A DNA stretch of 64,000 nucleotides from Faecalicatena fissicatena (GCA_001028025.1 LDAQ01000056.1:1-64000), one strand, 5' to 3'; counted from the stretch's first letter, positions 44,943 to 53,666 are shown. Numbers and translations are program-made. Notes: generated from the letters alone by a model not told the origin.

Positions 44943-45092
44943 ACTATGCTTTTTCCTTTACTTAAACATCATACTGTGTCTATAAGGAATCTGTCTTGAC
45001 AAATCCGGACATGTTTATTCTCTCCGGACATCTCTCCCCCATGCCCTGCGGGTGTTCCTGCCATTTATCGACTATGATACATCAGACCTAAA

Positions 45093-45126
45093 ATACCCTA
45101 AAGTCTATTTTAAGACTTTAGGGTAT
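45093..45126 (-). terminator. Perfect 14-bp hairpin, second terminator after the hydrolase gene
   Basis: ATACCCTAAAGTCT and AGACTTTAGGGTAT flank a six-base loop. It lies downstream of the hydrolase on the minus strand and upstream of the AraC/GyrI gene; TTTTAGG follows the stem on the minus strand. Confidence 0.65.
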
Positions 45127-45131
45127 CTCTT

Positions 45132-45160
45132 GTTTCAGAATGAATAATTTATTCTGAAAC
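45132..45160 (-). terminator. Perfect 10-bp hairpin just after the hydrolase gene
   Basis: GTTTCAGAAT (45132-45141) and ATTCTGAAAC (45151-45160) with an AT-rich loop. Together with the next hairpin it probably ends the hydrolase transcript. Confidence 0.5.
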
Positions 45161-45180
45161 TTTCCCATAACATATTAATC

Positions 45181-46221
45181 TTACCAGCTTCGGAAGAATA
45201 AGTTGTTGCCGACATTCACCCCCGGCCTGTCCGTAGATCCTGCATAAAGAAAGTAGTAGCAGTCCGCCACTGCAGCCAGTCTTTTCCCGCTCAGAGCTTC
45301 TTTGGCTACCTGACAAGACAGCGGCCTTGGCCCTCTGGTCAGAGCTGCGTCCAAACTGCCCTTCGTCACCGGTTCAAACTGGTTGGATGCATAAACCACC
45401 TCAGTAATACTATTCGGAAAATGCGGATCGTTCACCCGATTCAGGATAACAGTCGCAACTGCCAGCAATGAATTGTAATCCTGATAAGCTTCACACTCCA
45501 GGATTGCAGCCAGCAGCTTCTCCTCGCTCTCAGAAACCTGCATTGCCTCTGCCTGCACGGTTGATCCATCCGTACCGCTGGGGTAACCTAATGCTGCTGT
45601 CTCCTGCGCACGTACCTGCTCAAGCAGCGCATTGTATGCTTCCAGATCTGTGGATGTAGACTCCGCTTTTTTCTGAAGCTCGTCCTTCTGTGATGAAAGC
45701 CTGCCCTGCAGATCGCTCAGCGCTTTCTGCTGATTCTGCAGCGTCTCCTGCTTTGTAGCAATATCTTCCTTTGCTTCTCTTAATTCATCCAGCATGTCCC
45801 TATCATAGTCGCTGATGTTCTGAATAAATTCTGCTTTGTTCAGGAAATCGGCCATGCTTTCTGCAGTGAAAAGCAGCTCCAGAAGAGAGGAATTGCCTGT
45901 CTCATATAAATACTTAATGCGTGCTTTCATTTCCTCGTACTGCTGTTCTTCATTCGCCGTTGCAACTGCCAGCGCTTCTTCCGTACGCAGGACTTCGCCA
46001 GACATGATATCCGACTGCATCTCAATGGACTGAATCTCATCGCTGATCGACAGCATCTCCTGGTTGATCCCTTCCAGCTCTGTCTGTTGTTCGGCAATTT
46101 TCTGAGATAAAGATGCAGAATCTTCTGCCCGGACAGGGATCAGGGGACATACCACTGCAAGAGTGCAGACAATCGCAAGTCCCTTATGTAACCTTCGTCT
46201 TAAGTACAATTTCATAATCAT
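45181..46221 (-). CDS. Secreted coiled-coil cell-wall hydrolase (SleB/CwlJ-type)
   Basis: A 346-residue exported protein. A signal peptide (about residues 3-32) is followed by a long coiled coil rich in Glu, Gln and Ala (about 35-215), similar to PcsB/CwlO-type N-terminal domains. A C-terminal Hydrolase_2 domain (about 235-346) starts LLAAILECEAYQDYNSLLAVATVILNR and includes the catalytic Glu. Such proteins cleave peptidoglycan, in spore germination or vegetative wall turnover. The start at 46221 has AGGAAGGA just upstream; the ATG two codons later is also possible. Confidence 0.88.
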   Translation of the reverse strand: MIMKLYLRRRLHKGLAIVCTLAVVCPLIPVRAEDSASLSQKIAEQQTELEGINQEMLSISDEIQSIEMQSDIMSGEVLRTEEALAVATANEEQQYEEMKARIKYLYETGNSSLLELLFTAESMADFLNKAEFIQNISDYDRDMLDELREAKEDIATKQETLQNQQKALSDLQGRLSSQKDELQKKAESTSTDLEAYNALLEQVRAQETAALGYPSGTDGSTVQAEAMQVSESEEKLLAAILECEAYQDYNSLLAVATVILNRVNDPHFPNSITEVVYASNQFEPVTKGSLDAALTRGPRPLSCQVAKEALSGKRLAAVADCYYFLYAGSTDRPGVNVGNNLFFRSW

Positions 46222-46382
46222 AATTCCTTCCTGGAAAATAATCTGTTCAGACATTATACTATAAAACGACACATTAAGCAATTTATGTTTTGTCCTAAAA
46301 TTTCCCAGTGCACTCCTAACGCAGAGTTTACGCGGGTTGTAACCAATAAATTTTTTCAGATACTTTTGGAAGAAACATAAAA

Positions 46383-46417
46383 GTTACTGCAAAGGGGTCA
46401 GACCCCTTTGCAGTTAC
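46383..46417. repeat. GGGGTCAGACCCC palindrome at the 3' end of the methyltransferase gene
   Basis: CTGCAAAGGGGTC and GACCCCTTTGCAG mirror each other around one central A, and the palindrome extends a few bases further with one mismatch. The TGA stop codon of the UroD-like gene (46398-46400) lies inside the palindrome, in the GTCTGACCC part of the minus strand. Other copies are at 6638, 54255 and 59819. Confidence 0.85.
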
Positions 46418-47423
46418 CAAAATCCCGTCCAGCCTGCACAAAGGCCTTCAGATTCTCCGGTGGGGTAGTCGCGGTTACCTCACATCCGCTTCCTAGAATA
46501 AAGTTCCCGCCCTTTTTCCCTTCCTGTACGACTTTTGCAGTCTGGTCATAAACCTCCTGCGCCGTTCCATTTGCCAGTAAAGACGGATCTATGTTGCCCC
46601 TCAGTACTTTCCCTGTCTGCTTCTTCAGTTCCGTCACATCGCACAGATGGTCAAAATCAATGATATCGCTGCCATTCCTCGCAATGCGGTCTGCAATCCC
46701 GTGTATATCCTCGCAAATGTGAGTAATCGCCTTCACTCCATTATCGTGAATTGCAGAAACAAGCCTTGTCTCATAAGGCAGTGCAAATTCTTCATAATTC
46801 TGTGCAGATATTACAGTATTGGATGCCATGGCGTGTCCGAAGGAAATAGCATCTACCCCCGTCTCCGCCAGGTATTTGACATAGTTCACCGTATAAGCCA
46901 GGCAGCGTTCCAGCAGTTCATGCAGCGTCTCGGGGTCTGTCAGCATCCCCACCAGCAGTTCTTCCATAGGGATCAGCTGACTGGCTACATTCAACGGAGC
47001 ATTACACCATGCTGTCACGTAAATTCTGTCCCCAATCTCTTTTTTTACAATTTCTGATGCACGCAGGATGGTTTTTGTAGGCTCTGTCTCCCACGGGTTG
47101 GTGACCTTCACCCGCTCGTACTCATCCAGTTCCTCTAAATAATATTCGGTCAGTTTCGAGGTTTCTTCCTCCGGCCTGATGTATTTGCTGCCTATCGCCA
47201 TGCCTTCATTTGCAATATCTGTAGTGATTCCTACCGCATCCCACTGATACTTCTCAGCCGCTGCAATAATCGCTTTAGCCATATTTCCTGGATCTGTCAT
47301 ATAATCCCGCATGGTCATCCCCTCAACCGCACGGCACGTTGCATGGCTGATCTTCGGAAAAATCGGAATATAGTCCGGCTGTTTTCCTTCGAGTACCTTT
47401 TCCATTCTTTCTCTTGACAACAT
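46398..47423 (-). CDS. Uroporphyrinogen decarboxylase-family methyltransferase
   Basis: A 341-residue TIM-barrel protein of the UroD/MtaA/CmuA group. The likely zinc ligands are in ITHICEDIHG (His, Cys near residue 230) and the C-terminal GSGCEVTATTPPENL. Clostridial members without corrinoid partners are poorly understood; those with partners move methyl groups to a cofactor or demethylate O-methyl compounds. The start MLSRERM follows AGGAGGT. The C terminus (NCKGV) and the stop are encoded by an inserted palindromic repeat. It ends a five-gene run under likely FadR control. Confidence 0.83.
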   Translation of the reverse strand: MLSRERMEKVLEGKQPDYIPIFPKISHATCRAVEGMTMRDYMTDPGNMAKAIIAAAEKYQWDAVGITTDIANEGMAIGSKYIRPEEETSKLTEYYLEELDEYERVKVTNPWETEPTKTILRASEIVKKEIGDRIYVTAWCNAPLNVASQLIPMEELLVGMLTDPETLHELLERCLAYTVNYVKYLAETGVDAISFGHAMASNTVISAQNYEEFALPYETRLVSAIHDNGVKAITHICEDIHGIADRIARNGSDIIDFDHLCDVTELKKQTGKVLRGNIDPSLLANGTAQEVYDQTAKVVQEGKKGGNFILGSGCEVTATTPPENLKAFVQAGRDFGNCKGV

Positions 47424-47434
47424 TTTGATACCTC

Positions 47435-48835
47435 CTAAAACTGAAGTCCTAAACTGGCCAGAATCACCATGATGACAGTTACACACATCGGGATAATAAC
47501 GGATACCACACAAATATCCTTATAAGACTGCTTATGCGTCATCCCGCATAATGCTAGAGTCGTAAGTACCGCTCCATTAAATGGGAGTGTATCCAGCCCG
47601 CCTGATGCAAGTGAAGCAATTCTGTGCAGTACTTCCGGTGATATTCCGGCAGATGCAGCCATCTGCATATAAGTATCTGCGAATCCACTGATTGCAGCCC
47701 CAAGCCCTCCTGAAGCCGATCCGGTAATACCGCAGAGTATATTAACCGAAAGCGCCTCCGATATCAACGGATTCTGAGAACTTCCTACCAGAAGCTGCTG
47801 CAGCCCGGTGTAAAGCGGCAGAGAAGTGATTACCGTTCCAAATCCGACAATGGCACAGGCATTGACGATTGGTCCGAAAGTCGTTGACACGCCATCTTTT
47901 AGTACCGTATTAATCCCTATATTTTTTAATTTCTTTATATTCATCAGCAAAATAACAACGATAGAGATTACAATTGCAATAATAACACTCCAGTTACCGG
48001 CAACTGACGCAAGGGTGGTCCCGTAATCTTCCAGGTATCCGCCGCTCACTCCCGGAAAATATACCTTTGATAAAAACAGGTTTAACCCAAACATAAGGAC
48101 TATGGGGAGTATCGCCAAATAGATCGGCGGGACATCTGCACCGTCGGCCATATCAACCGCCGCCGTTTCATCCTGGTGTTCCCCGTATCCTTCTCCCTGT
48201 GCCTTCGCCTTTTTCGCTCTTCCCGACAGCCAGAGATAGCCCAGCCCGAACAACAGGATACTGGCGATTATCCCCAGCCCCGGCGCCGCAAAAGAATCGG
48301 TCCCGAATACGGACATGGGAATGGTATTCTGTACCTGCGGGGTGCCCGGCAGTGCTGTCATCGTAAATGTAAACGCCCCCAGCGCTATGGCCCCCGGAAT
48401 CAGCCGTTTCGGGATATCTGCCTCCCGGAACAGAGAAATCGCAATCGGATAAACTACAAATGCCACCACAAACAGTGATACTCCACCATAAGTCAGAATC
48501 GCGCCTGCCAGAACCACCGACATAATTGCCTTGCCTTTTCCCAGCCGCAGCGCAACAAATCTTGCAATCGACTTCGTATAACCTACACTATCCATCATTT
48601 TCGCAAATAAAGCGCCAGTGACAAACAGCGGGAAGAAATTTTTCGCAAAATTTCCGAACCCCTTCATATACACTTCTGTATAGGTTGCCATCACCTTAGC
48701 ATCCAGCCCGCATGCAAACAATACCAGTATAATTGCGCCTACAGGGGCCACGATTACGATAGGTGCGCCTTTATAAGAGAAATAAATCAGAAATATCAGT
48801 ACTGCTATCAATCCTACAACTGCTGAAATTGTCAT
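47435..48835 (-). CDS. GntP-family permease
   Basis: A 466-residue membrane protein with about twelve helices, of the gluconate permease/ArsB-like superfamily (GntP). LGKGKAIMSVVLAGAILTYGGVSLFVV in the first third and ITGSASGGLGAAI in the last third are typical. It would take up a sugar acid or hydroxy acid such as gluconate or a shorter aldonate. It sits between the UroD-like and UPF0261 genes, with 5-11 bp gaps, so it probably imports the substrate of this pathway. Confidence 0.9.
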   Translation of the reverse strand: MTISAVVGLIAVLIFLIYFSYKGAPIVIVAPVGAIILVLFACGLDAKVMATYTEVYMKGFGNFAKNFFPLFVTGALFAKMMDSVGYTKSIARFVALRLGKGKAIMSVVLAGAILTYGGVSLFVVAFVVYPIAISLFREADIPKRLIPGAIALGAFTFTMTALPGTPQVQNTIPMSVFGTDSFAAPGLGIIASILLFGLGYLWLSGRAKKAKAQGEGYGEHQDETAAVDMADGADVPPIYLAILPIVLMFGLNLFLSKVYFPGVSGGYLEDYGTTLASVAGNWSVIIAIVISIVVILLMNIKKLKNIGINTVLKDGVSTTFGPIVNACAIVGFGTVITSLPLYTGLQQLLVGSSQNPLISEALSVNILCGITGSASGGLGAAISGFADTYMQMAASAGISPEVLHRIASLASGGLDTLPFNGAVLTTLALCGMTHKQSYKDICVVSVIIPMCVTVIMVILASLGLQF

Positions 48836-48839
48836 AAAC

Positions 48840-50054
48840 CTACCTCTTTTCTATCCATTTTTGTACTTCCTGTATGCAAAGGTCAATGCAGGCCTTATCA
48901 TTTATATTTCCCTCCACCTCTAACACACGGACTCCTTTATCCAGTTCCGACTTCAGCGCCTCCGCAAATGCCTGGTCTGCTTCAGGGTCGCAGAGTTCCT
49001 GTCCTTTTCTTCCAGCCTCACAGAAACCATCATCCGGAAGAACTACCGTGACCGGCCCTTTGGCACGGTTCAGCCGTTTCGCCACTTCTGCCCCCAGCAT
49101 GTGCATTTCTTCCGGAAATGCTTTCGTATGGCATATATTTGCATTATGAAATACATGCTTCCGTTCTTCAAACCTGTCAGGACGAGCAGTCTCGCCCTCT
49201 TCAAAATAATAGTCAAGAACATCAACCGCACCGGGGACGCAGAGGATCGGAATGCCTGCCTGGCCCGCTGCTTCAAGCCTCCCTGGCGCCCCTTCACAAA
49301 AACCTCCCAGCATCTCACAGGTCACCTCATGGAGATTCGCATCCAGAGAAATATCAAATACGCCCTGTCTTATCATCTCCTCATAACATCTCCCGCCAGT
49401 GCCGTTAGCATGAAAACAGACAACTTCTTCCTCCATACCCTTCACAATTCCATCGGCAAATCTGGTGGTAACACCAAGCATTGTCATGCCTATTTTTGTT
49501 TTATTCGTATCCACTCTGCGATACGGATGTATTACCATTCCCGCCATCGCCTGCACACATTGGTAAATCACCTCTCTGCTGATGGAATTCAGTCCCGAGA
49601 AATCTACCATAGAATGCTTCAGAATAATATCTTTTGCTCCCACAAACTGTTCTATCGTTCTTTTTCCAGAGATCAGCGGAGAGACAATCATCTTTGGCAA
49701 TCCAAAAGGCAGCTGTTTCATAGCCTCTGCCGCCATCCTGGCATTCTGCCCTCCGCCAATGCAGAGAATCCCCTGAAACCGTCCGTCCGCGTATGCTTTT
49801 TGAACGGCTGACTCTGCCGCTTTCTCCATCACGCTGATGCAGTCTGCTTTTTCCATCTTCAGGATCTGGTTCTCCCAAATCCCTGCGGCCTCCAGTATCT
49901 CCTTTGCGCTCAAATCAGCATGGATATTTTCCAGTCTGCGCGTACTCAAATCAATTAAAAATGTGAACAGGCCCTTCTTTTCTATCAGTTGTTTTGCATA
50001 CAGAATTTCCTCTTCTTTTGTATCCAGAGAAGATATCAATGCGATTGTCTTCAT
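48840..50054 (-). CDS. UPF0261/Tm-1-like ATP-binding protein
   Basis: A 404-residue protein of the Tm-1-like (UPF0261) family: IALISSLDTKEEE at the N terminus, GGGQNARMAAEAM near residue 105, GVTTRFADGIVKGME in the centre and the C-terminal VVLPDDGFCEAGRKG. The plant homologue Tm-1 binds ATP and inhibits a viral replicase; in bacteria the family often lies in catabolic operons and may activate a substrate with ATP. No catalytic role is proven to my knowledge. The start MKTIALI is favoured over one seven codons earlier by sequence conservation; its RBS is modest. Confidence 0.85.
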   Translation of the reverse strand: MKTIALISSLDTKEEEILYAKQLIEKKGLFTFLIDLSTRRLENIHADLSAKEILEAAGIWENQILKMEKADCISVMEKAAESAVQKAYADGRFQGILCIGGGQNARMAAEAMKQLPFGLPKMIVSPLISGKRTIEQFVGAKDIILKHSMVDFSGLNSISREVIYQCVQAMAGMVIHPYRRVDTNKTKIGMTMLGVTTRFADGIVKGMEEEVVCFHANGTGGRCYEEMIRQGVFDISLDANLHEVTCEMLGGFCEGAPGRLEAAGQAGIPILCVPGAVDVLDYYFEEGETARPDRFEERKHVFHNANICHTKAFPEEMHMLGAEVAKRLNRAKGPVTVVLPDDGFCEAGRKGQELCDPEADQAFAEALKSELDKGVRVLEVEGNINDKACIDLCIQEVQKWIEKR

Positions 50055-50067
50055 ATTTTGTCCCTGC

Positions 50068-50865
50068 CTATACACCCAGTATTCTTCCCGACTCTACCAG
50101 ATCAATCATCTCCGGTGCATGAGTCGGAAGAATGAACTCCGGTGATTTTGCCCTGCGCTTTAATTCAACAATGCTGTTCCATGAATCAACGATATCCAGA
50201 AACCGCCCCGGAGGTGTAATGTCATAATGGGCCTCAGGAACTTCTTTTATATTATCATAGGTAAAAATCAAATCACCACAGCAGTGATATTCCCCGTCCT
50301 TTGTATTAACCACGACTGTCTGATGACCTACGGAATGTCCTGCGCTGGGATACACGCTGATCCCGTCCAGCACCTCACATTCCCCATCCAGGAGGGTGAT
50401 TTCCATATCTTTAAACTGAGGCTCTATCCCCAATACAGGATATTCATATGACTTATAGTAAAGAGGGATCGGGTTCTTCGCAAACTCATATTCTTTTTGC
50501 TGTGCATACATTTTAGCGTTTGTAAACCTGCCCATATAATAGACATGATCCCAGTGTAAATGTGTAAAAATAACGGTATCGATTTCTTCGCACCCGATCC
50601 CCAGTTTTTCCAGCTGCTCATAGACTGCATGGCCTTTTGGCTGCACAGAACCCGGATGATGATATTTTCCGGCTGTTTCTGTATCAGACATTCCCGTATC
50701 AATCAGGATCTTGTGCCCGTTTCCCTGCACAAGAAAAATGGTAACCGGTAAATCCAGGAATCCCTCTGTATCATAGTACTTATGTATGCTGTGATGGTAA
50801 AGGTAAGTTGCCTTGTTTGTATGTGTATATCCTGTAATAATGGGGGTAATCGTATAGTTCTGCAT
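50068..50865 (-). CDS. Metallo-beta-lactamase-fold lactonase (AHL lactonase-like)
   Basis: A 265-residue hydrolase with the binuclear zinc motif THLHWDHVYYMG (HxHxDH) near residue 105, a later metal-binding His in PSAGHSVGHQ, and an Asp/His pair toward the C terminus. It resembles N-acyl-homoserine lactonases, which open lactone rings. In this operon a sugar-lactone or short hydroxyacid lactone is a more likely substrate than a quorum signal, since GntP and an aldolase are adjacent. It is cytoplasmic. Confidence 0.87.
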   Translation of the reverse strand: MQNYTITPIITGYTHTNKATYLYHHSIHKYYDTEGFLDLPVTIFLVQGNGHKILIDTGMSDTETAGKYHHPGSVQPKGHAVYEQLEKLGIGCEEIDTVIFTHLHWDHVYYMGRFTNAKMYAQQKEYEFAKNPIPLYYKSYEYPVLGIEPQFKDMEITLLDGECEVLDGISVYPSAGHSVGHQTVVVNTKDGEYHCCGDLIFTYDNIKEVPEAHYDITPPGRFLDIVDSWNSIVELKRRAKSPEFILPTHAPEMIDLVESGRILGV

Positions 50866-50891
50866 ATGTATCCTCCTGATTTTAAATTCAA

Positions 50892-51503
50892 CTATTTCTG
50901 ATTGTTATTTAGGCGTTTCATTTTCTCATCTTCCCAGAATATCATGGCGGTCTCTTCGATGAGTTCTGCTGTCTGCCCTGCTTTCTCCGCGGTCTTCCCG
51001 ACTGCCACGATACCATGGCCCCTGAGTATGAACGCTGTAAGGGAAGGATTTTTTTCAAAAGCATCAAAGACCTTATATAGCTCCTGCTCTTCTACCGCCT
51101 GCGTCTTCACATCTATCACAGGTATGGGCGCCTTCAGCTTCAATGCAGAATGCATCGTGACAAGCTCAACCTGATCAAAATGAAGGGATGCCAGAATTGC
51201 ATATGGAGAATGGACATGGACAATCCCTCCAATTTCGGTAAATTTTTTATACAGATTCCCATGAAGAACTGATTCTCTCGTTGGCTGGTAATTTCCCTGT
51301 ACAAGCGTCCCACTAAAATCTGTTACTGTTAAGTTTTCTTCCGAACATGCTCCATAAGAAAAACCGCTTGGCTTTACTATCATCAAATGATCATCAAGCC
51401 TGACACTCAGGTTCCCGCCGGTTCCGGTCTGTATGCCGCTGTCATATGTCCGGCCGGCTGCACGCAGGAAATCATTTTTCTTTTCTATAAAATTAAGATA
51501 CAT
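50892..51503 (-). CDS. Class II aldolase/adducin-family protein
   Basis: A 203-residue zinc-dependent aldolase or epimerase of the AraD/FucA family. GTGGNLSVRL binds phosphate or substrate, and the zinc ligands are in VHVHSPYA (two His, residues about 95) and RGHGIVAVG (His near 160). Relatives cleave fuculose or rhamnulose phosphates, epimerise ribulose 5-phosphate or decarboxylate sugar acids. It is the first gene of the operon, behind a promoter with a FadR-type operator in its leader. Confidence 0.88.
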   Translation of the reverse strand: MYLNFIEKKNDFLRAAGRTYDSGIQTGTGGNLSVRLDDHLMIVKPSGFSYGACSEENLTVTDFSGTLVQGNYQPTRESVLHGNLYKKFTEIGGIVHVHSPYAILASLHFDQVELVTMHSALKLKAPIPVIDVKTQAVEEQELYKVFDAFEKNPSLTAFILRGHGIVAVGKTAEKAGQTAELIEETAMIFWEDEKMKRLNNNQK

Positions 51504-51523
51504 AGATTTTCCTTTCTTGTATT

Positions 51524-51543
51524 TTGGTATTTTTTAATACCAA
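51524..51543 (-). promoter_or_regulatory. FadR/GntR-type operator before the aldolase operon
   Basis: TTGGTATT-N4-AATACCAA, a perfect inverted repeat, lies 21 bp before the aldolase start and downstream of the promoter at 51580, where bound repressor would act as a roadblock. Confidence 0.82.
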
Positions 51544-51579
51544 TTTATCATGTTTTTAACAGGCCCTGTTTCTATTAAA

Positions 51580-51608
51580 ATATTATAACTTTTATAGATT
51601 TTAGTCAA
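51580..51608 (-). promoter_or_regulatory. Promoter of the aldolase-lactonase-UPF0261-gntP operon
   Basis: On the minus strand TTGACT (51608-51603) and TAATAT (51585-51580) are 17 bp apart; an overlapping TATAAT at 15 bp is the alternative -10. Confidence 0.6.
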
Positions 51609-51695
51609 TATTACTTTCGTTTGTTTTTTATTTTCATGTATATTGCACTATTTTTGACATTCATTTTTATCTAATAGGTTTATTTATAGCTCTTT

Positions 51696-51717
51696 ATTGG
51701 TATATATAAATACCAAT
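51696..51717. promoter_or_regulatory. FadR/GntR-type operator between divergent promoters
   Basis: ATTGGTAT-N6-ATACCAAT, the same arms as the site at 51524. It lies 13 bp upstream of the -35 of the regulator gene, consistent with autoregulation. Confidence 0.8.
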
Positions 51718-51729
51718 ATTTTTATGCCA

Positions 51730-51758
51730 TTGCTTTACGCTCTGATTTTTGGTATAAT
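51730..51758 (+). promoter_or_regulatory. Promoter of the FadR-family regulator gene
   Basis: TTGCTT (51730-51735), a 17-bp spacer and TATAAT (51753-51758). The -10 overlaps another half-site, TTGGTAT. Confidence 0.65.
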
Positions 51759-51791
51759 TCTATCACATGATATTATTACGGAGGCATAGAT

Positions 51792-52502
51792 ATGAAAAAG
51801 AAATCATTGGGAGAAGTTATTTCAGAAGATATAAAAAAAGAGATTCTATCCGGCAAATATAAGGCCGGGGACAAGCTTCCCACAGAGCGTGAGCTTGCAG
51901 AATATTATAAAGTCAGCCGTGTCCCGGTCCGGGAAGCAATTTCCATACTAACCAGGGAGGACATTGTCTCCGTCAAAAGAAGTTCCGGTATATTTGTAAC
52001 CAATATCCCGCCCTCCTTTATTGCTTCCGAACAAGACACGCCTTATTTAAAGAATGAAGTTATTTTACAGGAATCCGTACAGCTCAGGCGTTTAATCGAA
52101 TCTGAGGGCAGCAGGCAGGCAGCAATTCACGCGAATGCCGAAGATATCATCCAGATACAGGAAAGCCTGTTTCGTTCTATTGATGAGATCCGCAAGCTGA
52201 AAGCCGGACAGGATAATCATTTTTTCCAGGCGGATACCGAGTTCCACCTTGCGGTTTCGAACGCATCGCATTCCGCTTTTTTTACCGGCTGCCTCTCTTC
52301 TATGCCACAGATTATATCAAACCATCAGTACTGGAGCCTGAAAAATACAACCCCCATGGATGAGGTCGTTTCCTATCATACAGCCATATTCGAGGCAATA
52401 CTGACGCAGAACCCCGAACGGGCTTATGAGGCAATGTACCAGCATCTGAGCAGAGTCAAGAAACTCCTGACAGGGAATATGCCTGACAGGACAGGCAGTT
52501 AA
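51792..52502 (+). CDS. FadR-subfamily GntR regulator
   Basis: A 236-residue regulator. The N-terminal winged helix reads KLPTERELAEYYKVSRVPVREAISIL, and the all-helical FCD ligand domain fills the rest, with metal-binding-type residues (Asp in DTEFHLAV, His in SYHTAIFEAI). Members usually sense hydroxy or sugar acids. It is divergent from the five-gene operon, and both intergenic operators fit its dimeric binding. RBS GGAGG lies upstream of the ATG. Confidence 0.92.
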   Translation: MKKKSLGEVISEDIKKEILSGKYKAGDKLPTERELAEYYKVSRVPVREAISILTREDIVSVKRSSGIFVTNIPPSFIASEQDTPYLKNEVILQESVQLRRLIESEGSRQAAIHANAEDIIQIQESLFRSIDEIRKLKAGQDNHFFQADTEFHLAVSNASHSAFFTGCLSSMPQIISNHQYWSLKNTTPMDEVVSYHTAIFEAILTQNPERAYEAMYQHLSRVKKLLTGNMPDRTGS

Positions 52503-52531
52503 TTATATGGGCAGATATGTGTTATACAAAC

Positions 52532-52569
52532 AAAAAAGTAACCAGTCGGTAAAGGTGTGGTTACTTTTT
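52532..52569 (+). terminator. Terminator after the FadR-family gene
   Basis: AAAAAGTAACCA (52533-52544) pairs perfectly with TGGTTACTTTTT (52558-52569). Confidence 0.85.
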
Positions 52570-52657
52570 AATCTTACGTTATCTTTCTCTCTTTAATATT
52601 GCCGTAATTAGAAAATGATCGAACAGCAGGAAAGACAGATGGCTGGTAAATAAGTAA

Positions 52658-52963
52658 AATTTCGTAATACCCGCAGTCATTCTGCTGCTTTTGTGTTTAT
52701 CTTATTCGGTGATGAATTCCTTTCTCGTCTTATACGCCGCGATGAGAAATGTAGAGGCACACATCATGCCTGTTTTTACCGTATATGCATTAACGATGCT
52801 TATCTCCCGGCAATTTATCGGCAGAATGGCAGATAAGTATGGGACGGTACCGGTTGCAATACCATCGATGGTTTGCTTTGCCGTATCTTCCACCGCACTC
52901 GGTGTCAGTGTATGTTTCCGCGGATATATAAAACGGATAGAAACATACGATCAGGGACTTTAA
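52658..52963 (+). pseudogene. Remnant of a major facilitator superfamily transporter
   Basis: An uninterrupted frame reads like an internal piece of an MFS drug-type transporter: VIPAVILLLLCLSYSV, then NSFLVLYAA, FTVYALTMLISR and the diagnostic loop RMADKYGT. Only about 85 residues remain of a normal 390-400; the N-terminal half is gone and the frame ends in unrelated sequence after ALGVSVC. A stop codon (TAA, 52655) sits in frame directly upstream, and no RBS or full start exists. It is a decayed fragment. Confidence 0.75.
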
Positions 52964-52988
52964 AAACTGGCAGCTATCCACTTTCCTC

Positions 52989-53336
52989 TTACGATTCATG
53001 GCAGTATGGACATTTACTAACAACCAGGAGCTTAAGCCCTATACGCTTTCCACATTTGACGCAGCACCATCCTTCTGAAAATAACATGCTTATTAACAGG
53101 AGTGTGATCCAGAAAATGCAATTAGCAAATATTATAATAGAGTATCGTCCCCGCCCAAAGATTCCAAAACGCTCCAGTATAAAAGTACATACAGCTCCTG
53201 TAACGAACAATCTGTTTAATGTACAGCGGGTTTTAAATTTTAATTTTTTAGAAGATTCTACAAAAACTTTATAAAAATCCGCTAATAACATTTGGGTAAT
53301 AATAATTGCTATATCAATTTTCGTCCAGCTATGCAT
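52989..53336 (-). CDS. Small membrane protein with C-terminal zinc ribbon
   Basis: A 115-residue protein not recognised as a named family. One hydrophobic segment lies near residues 8-20, another near 42-55 and a strong one near 72-92. The C terminus has two CxxC pairs (CVKCGKR and CPYC) about 13 residues apart, the form of a zinc ribbon facing one side of the membrane. The start MHSWTKID has GGGAG close upstream; a start at 53387 is possible. The MFS remnant next to it suggests a degraded accessory region, but this frame itself is intact. Confidence 0.6.
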   Translation of the reverse strand: MHSWTKIDIAIIITQMLLADFYKVFVESSKKLKFKTRCTLNRLFVTGAVCTFILERFGIFGRGRYSIIIFANCIFWITLLLISMLFSEGWCCVKCGKRIGLKLLVVSKCPYCHES

Positions 53337-53462
53337 CACTCCCTGCCTTTCTGTAAATGCTTTTACTGTGCATACAGACACTGCCATTCACATTAAATCT
53401 GGGTTAGAGCCAGCTTAGCATACTGGCAAAAATACTGCCAGCATATTTCAGTTAAAAATATG

Positions 53463-53505
53463 TAAAAATAAGGCACTGTATATTTATATTTTAATATACA
53501 GTGCC
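53463..53505 (-). terminator. Perfect 13-bp hairpin with T-rich tail
   Basis: GGCACTGTATATT (53472-53484) and AATATACAGTGCC (53493-53505); on the minus strand TTATTTTTAC follows. It could end transcripts from the short frame at 53559. Confidence 0.65.
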
Positions 53506-53558
53506 GTATTTATTGGGGCACAACCTCTTGTGTCAGGTTATCAGCGTTAAATTTTCTA

Positions 53559-53666
53559 TTAGTGATAATTAGAACTTGCTATCATACAGGCCATCACAAC
53601 AGCCATAATGTCGCTGACATAGTTTATCATATCCGCCAGATGTTTGTTTTGAGGATTCTTCTTCAT
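53559..53666 (-). CDS. Possible 35-residue peptide or gene remnant
   Basis: The frame reads MKKNPQNKHLADMINYVSD, then IMAVVMACMIASSNYH. It has a charged start and a hydrophobic, Met-rich helix. The frame stays open upstream to 53711 with further charged residues (IDELKAKSKE), and no convincing RBS is present, so it may be the tail of a lost gene. A terminator lies 54 bp downstream. The bases 53667-53860 show no other feature. Confidence 0.3.
   Translation of the reverse strand: MKKNPQNKHLADMINYVSDIMAVVMACMIASSNYH

Noticed and set aside
46381..46390. AAAGTTACTGC as another YesN-type GTAAC box
   Set aside because: Only one box is present, at the edge of the palindromic repeat and downstream of a gene rather than in a promoter; the phased pair and the TGCTAGGAT -10 are absent.
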